NCBI GenBank assembly: GCA_016191565.1
Contig: JACPWA010000066.1
Span: 1 to 8,115 of the forward strand
DNA length: 8,115 nt
Direction of reading: 5' to 3'
Source: Simkania negevensis
Lineage (GTDB): Bacteria > Chlamydiota > Chlamydiia > Chlamydiales > Simkaniaceae
Shown here piece after piece: positions 1-5,280 of this stretch. The notes beneath the pieces are model-generated. The model searched no databases, had not been told where the DNA came from, and worked only from the letters and a program-made list of their open reading frames with translations. Position 1 is the stretch's first letter. Each line of letters starts with the position of its first letter. The translations under genes and the position numbers were made by a program.

Positions 1-881
1 ACAATGGGATTGATGCGTTTATTACTGCTGATTATCTCTTCTGGACAGCAAGAGTAGATGGTTGTGGTTATGCCTTCACAGGAGCAGCAAATGGAGGAGC
101 AAATCCTCCTAAAGGATCGGTGCAGCATCCTGATTGGGAATGGAAATCTGGTTTCAAAGGAGGCTTGGGACTTGATCTTCCTCACGATGGCTGGGATCTT
201 TATTGCCAATATACTTACTTCCACTCGCAAGCATGTGATGCGGCTGAAGGAAATACCTTGCAACCCCTCTGGAATATTGGAAATACTTTCTCTATTTCTC
301 CGACAAGCACCATCAACCAGGCACGTGTAAAATGGAAGCTTAAGTTTAATGCGGTTGATCTCGAATTAGGGCGCAATTATTTCATTAGCCGCTTTCTCAC
401 TCTCCGTCCCCACATAGGTTTGAAGGGAAGTTGGCAAGATCAAAACTATCGAGTACATTATCAGCTTGCACAGGGACAATCTGTCCTCACAATGGCAAGT
501 AAACAAGAGTTTTGGGGAATCGGCTTAAGAGGGGGGCTAAAAAGCGGCTGGTATCTGAATAAGAATTTTAGCGTCTATGGAGACCTAGCAATCGGAGCTC
601 TTTGGTCCCAGTTTTCCATCGATAGACAAGACAGCGGGTCCACCATTTTATTAAACACAAATAACAACTTTCATACAATTAAAGCTATCTTAGAATTTGG
701 CCTTGGACTGCGCGCAGAAATTTGGGCCTTCGAAGAAAGGTATCATTTCCTTCTGCAAGCAGGATGGGAAGAGCAGATTTGGATCAACCAAAACAATCTG
801 ATGAAACTTACCTTCGAAGAAAGCTCTCAAGGCGACCTGATTCTACAAGGATTCACCATCAAAGCCCGTTTCGATTTCTAG
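1..881 (+). CDS. MOMP-like outer-membrane protein, 5'-truncated (copy 1)
   Basis: The reading frame is open from base 3 to the TAG at 879-881, so the window edge removes the start, signal peptide and ITPNAGPRV block. The first visible residues, NGIDAFITADYLFWTARVDG, align with the segment just after that block in the three downstream paralogues. Further matches are DWEWKSGFKGGLGL, HDGWDLYCQYTYF, the central VDLELGRNYFISRFLTLRPH block and the C-terminal KARFDF. The terminal Phe is the usual BAM-recognised beta-signal of outer-membrane barrels. The family is Legionella_OMP / Lpg1974-type pore-forming proteins, expanded in environmental chlamydiae; a porin and structural surface role is inferred. 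The visible part carries three cysteines (DGCGYAF, LYCQYTYF, SQACDAA), unlike copy 2. Any methionine start within the window would cut into the conserved body, so I read the gene as entering from the left. Confidence 0.88.
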   Translation, partial: NGIDAFITADYLFWTARVDGCGYAFTGAANGGANPPKGSVQHPDWEWKSGFKGGLGLDLPHDGWDLYCQYTYFHSQACDAAEGNTLQPLWNIGNTFSISPTSTINQARVKWKLKFNAVDLELGRNYFISRFLTLRPHIGLKGSWQDQNYRVHYQLAQGQSVLTMASKQEFWGIGLRGGLKSGWYLNKNFSVYGDLAIGALWSQFSIDRQDSGSTILLNTNNNFHTIKAILEFGLGLRAEIWAFEERYHFLLQAGWEEQIWINQNNLMKLTFEESSQGDLILQGFTIKARFDF

Positions 882-937
882 TGCTATTTAGATCTAATGC
901 TAAATATAAGAAATAAAATTACTAAATTGGTTTGATT

Positions 938-979
938 AACGCGCACTTATTCTTTTCGCGATTTTTCTCTTTTCTTTTC
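938..979 (+). terminator. possible weak terminator after copy 1
   Basis: CGCG (940-943) can pair with CGCG (957-960) around a 13-base loop. A T-rich but interrupted tail follows (ATTTTTCTCTTTTCTTTTC). The GC stem is only four pairs, far weaker than the two terminators after copies 2 and 3, so this is a tentative call. It lies about 57 bases past the stop codon. Confidence 0.27.
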
Positions 980-1032
980 TCGCAAATACCGCTTTCAGAC
1001 ATCTTTTTCGAAAAAAAATAGATGCTTCGAAA

Positions 1033-1077
1033 ACATTTCCTTTTTTCCTTTTCCCCAGGGAAAAAGAAAAAAAATGT
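1033..1077. repeat. imperfect inverted repeat in the copy 2 leader
   Basis: ACATTT (1033-1038) pairs with AAATGT (1072-1077), and TTTTCC (1049-1054) pairs with GGAAAA (1059-1064) around a CCAG loop. The T run at 1042-1046 can pair with the A run at 1067-1071, with small bulges between. The arms are almost pure pyrimidine then pure purine. There is no T tract straight after it, so it does not look like a plus-strand terminator. It may be an mRNA leader hairpin, a bidirectional structure, or a by-product of biased composition. Confidence 0.4.
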
Positions 1078-1293
1078 ACGAAGATCGATTTTTTTCTTGC
1101 AAAACAAATTCAAATCCCTTTTGATATGGTGATAACAAAAAGAAAAACTGTTTTTTCTTTCTTTTTCAGTAGCAAAAAAGAGAATGAAATAACGGAAAGC
1201 AAATCTGACGGCGCCTTGTGCGAGCGAAAGATAGAAAAAGAACAATTCGACCAATGTCATTAGAAGAAGATAAACAACCAAATCACGGAGAAA

Positions 1294-1300
1294 TAAGGAA
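1294..1300 (+). promoter_or_regulatory. ribosome binding site of copy 2
   Basis: TAAGGAA lies just before the ATG at 1304. The gap to the start is short (about 3-5 bases). An alternative GGAG at 1287-1290 is about 13 bases away. Either supports the 1304 start, which is also the one that yields a proper signal peptide. Confidence 0.55.
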
Positions 1301-1303
1301 AAT

Positions 1304-2479
1304 ATGAAACTAAAACAACGATTTCTTCTCTTAGGAACCGGATGTGCAATGCTTCTTAGCAACGCAGCTTTTGCCGATGACAGCTCCTATGGAGATATGT
1401 CTGGTTCGCAAAAGTCTGACATGCAAAAGATGCAAAAGATGCAAGGAGCTCCTTCTTACGAAAGAGGAACCTATAGAGAAATTACACCCAACGCAGGACC
1501 TCGCGTTGTAAATGGCGCTGATGTAGTTATTAGCGCAGATTTTATCTGGTGGAGAGTTATCCAAGAGGGAACAGATTTTGCTTTTACAGGCTTAAACACT
1601 AGCAATGTAGCTAGTGGTGCAGCAATACCTGCTCCTCAAGGCAAAGGAAATGTGGAATCAGTAGGAAAAGAATGGGCTCCCGGCTTCAAAGCAGCTTTGG
1701 GCTTAAATCTTGGCCATGATGGATGGGATCTGATTGCTCAATACACTTGGCTCCGCCCTTCACATAACAGCAACATTAAAGGACCTGGTGTCTTTGCAGT
1801 TGGTACAGGTGCTAATTCAGGATCACCAGTTAGCTTTCCAGCTGGAGTGAGCGGCGCAACTTCTGCAAAAGCAAAATGGAAACTTCAATTTAATGTGATT
1901 GACTTAGAGCTTGGACGCAATTTCTATGTGAGCCAATATCTCACTTTCCGTCCCCACATTGGATTGAAAGGAACTTGGCAAGAGCAGGATCTAAAAGTCT
2001 CTAGCTCGTCTAACTCAGGTTTCAATGTAGCTGGTTCTTCTTCTTCTAACATCTTTACTGGCCCAGTTTCTACTCACTGGAATACACAGCAGTATGGAGT
2101 TGGAATACGAGGTGGTCTAGATACTTCTTGGTATTTTGTCAAAGATTGGTCTATCTACGGTGGATTAGCTTGGACAGCCATGTGGACAGGTTATGATGAC
2201 GCAACAGTAAAATCTAAAGTAAATAATGCTGGAGGAGTCTCTTATCCGTTTCTCAATATATCACAAGATCGCTTCAGTGTGAGATACATTGGAGAGTTTG
2301 AACTTGGTCTTCGCTGGGAAATGTGGTTTGACGATGATAACTACCATGTAGCTTTTCAAGCAGGATGGGAAAATCAAGTGTGGATTAAAAATGCACTCTT
2401 CCTTAATCCAGTTGCTGGAGAAACCTACCAAGATCTAACTATGCAGGGATTAACTGTTAAGTTTAGATTCGACTTCTAA
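1304..2479 (+). CDS. MOMP-like outer-membrane porin (copy 2)
   Basis: A complete 391-residue protein of the Legionella_OMP / Lpg1974 type. Residues 1-24 form a Sec signal peptide (Lys-rich start, hydrophobic core, AFA before the predicted cut). Residues 25-58 are a Ser/Met/Gln-rich spacer with a DMQKMQKMQ repeat at 39-47. The family block ITPNAGPRV is at 60-68, followed by an aromatic strand (ADFIWWRV). Conserved barrel blocks lie at about 124-151, at 191-230 (KWKLQFNVIDLELGRNFYVS and the following RPHIGLKGTWQEQD) and at 326-364. The end, KFRFDF, is a typical beta-signal. Between blocks are Gly/Ser/Ala-rich variable stretches (97-120, 152-186, 232-258), probably surface loops. The only cysteine (C14) is in the signal peptide, so the mature protein has none, whereas Chlamydiaceae MOMP is disulfide cross-linked. 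A porin and envelope role is inferred from the family. The strong terminator after it suggests a monocistronic unit. Confidence 0.92.
   Translation: MKLKQRFLLLGTGCAMLLSNAAFADDSSYGDMSGSQKSDMQKMQKMQGAPSYERGTYREITPNAGPRVVNGADVVISADFIWWRVIQEGTDFAFTGLNTSNVASGAAIPAPQGKGNVESVGKEWAPGFKAALGLNLGHDGWDLIAQYTWLRPSHNSNIKGPGVFAVGTGANSGSPVSFPAGVSGATSAKAKWKLQFNVIDLELGRNFYVSQYLTFRPHIGLKGTWQEQDLKVSSSSNSGFNVAGSSSSNIFTGPVSTHWNTQQYGVGIRGGLDTSWYFVKDWSIYGGLAWTAMWTGYDDATVKSKVNNAGGVSYPFLNISQDRFSVRYIGEFELGLRWEMWFDDDNYHVAFQAGWENQVWIKNALFLNPVAGETYQDLTMQGLTVKFRFDF
1421..1447 (+). repeat. 9-bp in-frame tandem repeat (ATGCAAAAG) in copy 2
   Basis: ATGCAAAAG occurs at 1421-1429 and 1430-1438, followed by a degenerate third unit ATGCAAGGA at 1439-1447. 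The repeat encodes Met-Gln-Lys units in the spacer between the signal peptide and the ITPNAGPRV block. A change in unit number would lengthen or shorten the spacer without shifting the frame. Confidence 0.75.
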
Positions 2480-2495
2480 TAGAGATATTTCTCTA
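2480..2495 (+). repeat. short perfect inverted repeat directly after the copy 2 stop
   Basis: TAGAGA (2480-2485) and TCTCTA (2490-2495) form a six-pair stem with a TATT loop, starting at the first base after the stop codon. It is AT-rich with no T tract, so it is not a terminator by itself. It could protect the 3' end or be chance. Confidence 0.35.
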
Positions 2496-2510
2496 AAAGA
2501 GGCAAATCAT

Positions 2511-2555
2511 AAAATCTCGCTCATGAAAATGAGCGGGGTTTTTTTATTTTTTTTT
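2511..2555 (+). terminator. strong rho-independent terminator after copy 2
   Basis: The left arm AAAATCTCGCTCAT (2511-2524) pairs with the right arm starting ATGAGCGGGG (2529-2538) and running into the T tract, around a GAAA tetraloop. The stem is about 14 pairs with two G-T wobbles. Two T runs follow, seven (2539-2545) and nine (2547-2555), split by one A. It starts about 30 bases past the stop of copy 2. Its stem is almost the same as that of the terminator at 3952-3986. Confidence 0.93.
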
Positions 2556-2805
2556 CTTGTCAACTAATTGTAGATCGTATCTAATGTTAAGAGTTCGTAG
2601 ATGAATTAAGTCTAAGCAATGAGAAATCTAGGTTTTTCAAAGCTAAAAGCTAATTTTTAGTGTGAAGCGTTCGATAGTAAATCGGTTGTAAGAAAAAGAA
2701 AATAGAGCCAGTAGCCATAGCTAAGTTTTTTTCCTTGCAATGTTCGATTCTAAAGAAGCTTAACGAATGAATAAGATCTTAATAATCAACTAAGGAGGAA
2801 TAGAT
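2556..2805. other. 250-base intergenic region upstream of copy 3
   Basis: This AT-rich region lies between the copy 2 terminator and the copy 3 start, with no plausible gene. It must hold the copy 3 promoter, but I see no clear -35/-10 pair. Small structures seen: a tandem AAAGCTA pair at 2639-2652, a perfect six-pair hairpin CTAAAA/TTTTAG at 2643-2660, and a four-pair TAGC/GCTA hairpin at 2712-2723 closely followed by seven T. None is strong enough to name. Confidence 0.5.
2792..2799 (+). promoter_or_regulatory. strong Shine-Dalgarno of copy 3
   Basis: AAGGAGGA is a near-perfect anti-16S match, six bases before the ATG at 2806. It is much stronger than the sites ahead of copies 2 and 4, so copy 3 may be translated best of the three per transcript. 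It fixes the start codon. Confidence 0.85.
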
Positions 2806-3924
2806 ATGAAACTCAAATTATGGTTTCTTTCCCTACAAATAGCACTCGCCTCACTTTCCTTTAATGTGGCCTTTGCTGCAGATAATGCCGCTCCTACCGA
2901 TAGAATACCTCCTGTTAAAGGAGCTAGTTGGGATACATACCGAGAGATTACCCCTAACGCAGGGCCTCGGGTTGTAAATGGGGCAGACGTCATTGTTTTC
3001 GCCGATTTTATATGGTGGCGTGTCACACAAGATGGAACAAATTATGCGATGACAGGAGTTTCTCCAACTCGTCAGCCTGTCATTGCCTCTTCTACTCCTC
3101 CTCATCTTCCAGAAGGAAAAATGCAATCGGTGGGAGATGTTTGGACCCCTGGCTTTCGAGTTGGCCTTGGTCTAAACATGGAGCATGACGGATGGGACCT
3201 GATTGCCCAGTACACTTGGCTGCGCCCTTCTAACCGAAACCGGCTGAATGGGCCCCTACTTCCTACATTATTTGGCGACTTAATCGATCCTTCTACTGCA
3301 ACTAATAATAACTTTCTTGTCAGATCTGCGGTAGCGAATTGGAGTCTCCAGTTTAATGTGATTGATCTGGAATTAGGAAGAAATTTTTACGTAAGCCAAC
3401 ACCTCACTCTACGCCCCCACTTAGGCCTTAAAGGAACATGGCAGGAGCAGGATTTTAGAGTGCGCTATAACAATCCGAGCTATGCTGTAGGAAGTGGGGT
3501 CAACTATAGTGGACCTGCTACGATCCACTGGCATAATAACTATCATGGAGTAGGACTTCGAACTGGCTTAGATACCACTTGGTATTTTGCTAAAAATTGG
3601 AGTTTTTACGGCAAATTAGCAGGAAGCGCTCTTTGGATCCACTATGATCCATCCACAGTAAAACAGAAGGTGGATGATCAATCGGGCGTTTCTGTCCCTT
3701 TCCTCAACTCTAAATACGACAAAAATAGTGCGAAATTTGTCGCTGAGCTTGAGGCGGGATTACGATGGGAACAGTGGCTCTATAATGACACTAAGTACCT
3801 CTGCCTTCAATTAGGTTTTGAAGAGCAGATATGGGTTAATAATATCAGTTTTCTATCTCTTGATGAAACCTGGAATGACCTGAATATGTATGGTCTTACT
3901 TTAAAAGCGCGATTTGATTTCTAA
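2806..3924 (+). CDS. MOMP-like outer-membrane porin (copy 3)
   Basis: A complete 372-residue paralogue, closest to copy 2. Residues 1-24 are a Sec signal peptide ending VAFA, followed by a Pro-rich spacer (25-45). ITPNAGPRV is at 48-56, with the ADFIWWRV strand next. Blocks shared with copy 2 include GWDLIAQYTWLRPS (129-142) and LQFNVIDLELGRNFYVSQ with the following RPHLGLKGTWQEQD (181-216). The end is KARFDF, an outer-membrane beta-signal. The variable stretches (86-108, 143-176, 220-240, 282-306) differ from copy 2 in length and sequence, as expected of exposed loops. One mature cysteine is present (C333). At the DNA level the conserved blocks differ from copy 2 mainly at synonymous sites, which points to old duplication with purifying selection rather than recent copying. 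It has its own Shine-Dalgarno and its own terminator, so it is probably a single-gene unit. A porin function is inferred from the family. Confidence 0.92.
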   Translation: MKLKLWFLSLQIALASLSFNVAFAADNAAPTDRIPPVKGASWDTYREITPNAGPRVVNGADVIVFADFIWWRVTQDGTNYAMTGVSPTRQPVIASSTPPHLPEGKMQSVGDVWTPGFRVGLGLNMEHDGWDLIAQYTWLRPSNRNRLNGPLLPTLFGDLIDPSTATNNNFLVRSAVANWSLQFNVIDLELGRNFYVSQHLTLRPHLGLKGTWQEQDFRVRYNNPSYAVGSGVNYSGPATIHWHNNYHGVGLRTGLDTTWYFAKNWSFYGKLAGSALWIHYDPSTVKQKVDDQSGVSVPFLNSKYDKNSAKFVAELEAGLRWEQWLYNDTKYLCLQLGFEEQIWVNNISFLSLDETWNDLNMYGLTLKARFDF

Positions 3925-3951
3925 TAGGAGCTTTTAACAGAAGTTCTTTTT

Positions 3952-3986
3952 AATCTCGCTCATGGAAAATGGGCGAGATTTTTTTT
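3952..3986 (+). terminator. strong rho-independent terminator after copy 3
   Basis: AATCTCGCTCAT (3952-3963) pairs with ATGGGCGAGATT (3969-3980) as a 12-pair stem with one wobble and a GGAAA loop, ending in a run of eight T (3979-3986). It begins about 27 bases past the stop. The left arm is identical over 12 bases to part of the copy 2 terminator. Confidence 0.94.
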
Positions 3987-4028
3987 ACTTGAAAATCAAT
4001 AAGAAAATTGTGTAGATAAAGTTTTAAA

Positions 4029-4070
4029 AGATCTCGTCCTTCACTCACTTTGCTGGAAAAAACGAGGTTT
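4029..4070 (+). repeat. leader inverted repeat upstream of copy 4
   Basis: AGATCTCGT (4029-4037) can pair with ACGAGGTTT (4062-4070) as nine pairs with two wobbles across a 24-base loop. The ATCTCG left arm resembles the upstream terminator stems, so this could be a decayed terminator copy or a leader structure of the copy 4 transcript. The T tract is only three bases, so termination is unlikely. Confidence 0.3.
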
Positions 4071-4109
4071 AAAGAAAGTCTACTGTTTGATTTTTAAAAC
4101 GAGAGCTAT

Positions 4110-5234
4110 ATGAATTTTTTTGCAAAAAAAGTTGTCCATTTGTTCTTTTTAATCAGCCTATTTCAGCTTATTCATCTCCATGCGGAAAGTGAAATCCAGA
4201 TGCGCTCTATGGACAGTAGGTTGCAGAAACTAGAGCAAAACAGTAACAATCAGCCCATGGAACCTATTACCCCAAATGCAGGGCCGCGGGTACCAGGGGG
4301 ATTAGATATGTTCCTCTCCGTTGATTTTCTTTATTGGCAGGCTCGCTTAGATTCTTTAAGCTATGCTAAATCGGGACTTTTTAATCCTTCAACCTTAAGC
4401 ACAACACCACCAGTCAATACACTAAAAGGAAAAGTAAAAGATCTTGATTGGAAGTGGGATCCTGGATTTAAGGGATGTATCGGTTGGACCTTTTGTCCTA
4501 GTGGGTTCGATCTTCTCTTACAATATACCTGGTATTATACAGCCACTCAAACTCATACCCATGCACAAAATTTACATCTCAGTTTTCCTGTCCTATTCAG
4601 TTCTGGTTTGATCGATGGAAGGATGCAAAGCGCTAAAGCGAAATGGCATTTCCACTATCAAAAGGGAGATATTGAGATTGGACGAAATTACCATGTGCAC
4701 AAAAAATTAAAGCTCCGTCCCCACATAGGTTTTACTGGCACCTGGCAAACGCAGAATTTTGTAGCCGATTACCTGTCAACGCAAGGGCAGCCTACTAACA
4801 ATAACCCATTTAACCTCCAAACAAAGTTTGATCAGGACTTGTGGGGAATAGGGATGCGCGCGGGGCTTAACACCACCGTTCAGTTTGGTAATGGATTTGG
4901 CCTCTTTGGAAATTTTGCCCTCAGCGGGGTCTGGATTCATTACAATACGGAACGGAAGGATTCTTTTTCCCCTACAACTCCTCCTAATCAACCCCCTACC
5001 AGGGGAGTTTACCTCAATGGCAGCCCTCACTGTTTAAAACCACTCTTTGAATTTGGGATCGGCTTTAGACTAAGCCATTATTTCTGTGATGCAGGGTTTC
5101 ATGCTCTTATAGAAGTAGGATGGGAAGGGCAGATCTGGCCAAACCAGACCCTTTATATCAGCCTCGATGATAACTATGACCGATTTGATCTTTCTCTGCA
5201 GGGATTCGTTGCTAAATTCCGCTTAGACTTTTAA
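4110..5234 (+). CDS. MOMP-like outer-membrane porin, divergent (copy 4)
   Basis: A complete 374-residue family member, clearly more diverged than copies 2 and 3. Residues 1-25 are a signal peptide (FFAKK start, Phe/Leu-rich core, LHA before the cut). Residues 28-45 (IQMRSMDSRLQKLEQN) look like a short amphipathic, possibly coiled-coil helix not seen in copies 2 and 3. ITPNAGPRV is at 53-61, then VDFLYWQARLDSL. The conserved middle is recognisable at 178-216 (IEIGRNYHVHKKLKLRPHIG, TGTWQTQNF) and the end is KFRLDF. It carries four mature cysteines (C123, C129, C308, C326) against none in copy 2. C123 and C129 lie close together at the start of a strand block and could form a disulfide. The Shine-Dalgarno is weak (GAGAG at 4101-4105), but the signal peptide supports this ATG. 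It is the last gene of the array, convergent with sufS. Surface porin is the likely role; substrate specificity cannot be read. Confidence 0.9.
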   Translation: MNFFAKKVVHLFFLISLFQLIHLHAESEIQMRSMDSRLQKLEQNSNNQPMEPITPNAGPRVPGGLDMFLSVDFLYWQARLDSLSYAKSGLFNPSTLSTTPPVNTLKGKVKDLDWKWDPGFKGCIGWTFCPSGFDLLLQYTWYYTATQTHTHAQNLHLSFPVLFSSGLIDGRMQSAKAKWHFHYQKGDIEIGRNYHVHKKLKLRPHIGFTGTWQTQNFVADYLSTQGQPTNNNPFNLQTKFDQDLWGIGMRAGLNTTVQFGNGFGLFGNFALSGVWIHYNTERKDSFSPTTPPNQPPTRGVYLNGSPHCLKPLFEFGIGFRLSHYFCDAGFHALIEVGWEGQIWPNQTLYISLDDNYDRFDLSLQGFVAKFRLDF

Positions 5235-5280
5235 TCTTGTGTAGTAATGCATTTAGTATAAGTTGCACACTTAACATACC
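5235..5280. other. 46-base convergent gap between copy 4 and sufS
   Basis: The stop codons of two convergent units face each other across 46 bases. I see only a weak GTGT/ACAC pairing (5239-5242 with 5267-5270) and an ATGCAT palindrome (5247-5252), with no GC stem plus T run on either strand. The lack of a terminator here contrasts with the strong ones after copies 2 and 3. Transcripts from the two sides may overlap at their 3' ends. Confidence 0.5.

Larger units (their letters stand above)
882..1303. other. 422-base intergenic leader rich in homopurine/homopyrimidine tracts
   Basis: No convincing gene lies between porin copies 1 and 2. The stretch is AT-rich and alternates pyrimidine runs (961-979, 1036-1056, 1151-1167) with purine runs (1010-1022, 1058-1074, 1137-1147). 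It contains several imperfect inverted repeats, including the perfect palindrome TTTTTCGAAAAA at 1004-1015 and the larger structure at 1033-1077. It must hold the promoter of copy 2 unless that gene is read through from copy 1. I could not identify a convincing -35/-10 pair; TTCGAC (1246) with GATAAA (1269) has the right spacing but poor matches. Confidence 0.6.

Noticed and set aside
58..330. Plus-strand open frame of 90 codons inside porin copy 1
   Set aside because: It overlaps the conserved porin frame, which continues open to the left edge and matches its paralogues. The alternative product has no recognisable features.
1246..1274. TTCGAC-17-GATAAA as the copy 2 promoter
   Set aside because: Spacing is right but both hexamers match the sigma-70-like consensus poorly, and such matches are frequent in AT-rich DNA.
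922..1362. Open frame of 146 codons on the minus strand across the copy 2 leader
   Set aside because: The translation is almost only Lys, Phe, Arg, Glu and Ser, a result of the purine/pyrimidine tracts, and its start lies inside the copy 2 signal peptide region on the opposite strand. No domain or ribosome site supports it.
1304..3924. Recent gene conversion between copies 2 and 3
   Set aside because: Their most similar protein blocks differ at many synonymous positions (for example the LELGRN codons), which argues for old duplication with protein-level constraint.
3989..4018. TTGAAA-18-TAGATA as the copy 4 promoter
   Set aside because: The -35 is fair but the -10 matches only half the consensus and the site is about 90 bases from the start; not enough to annotate.
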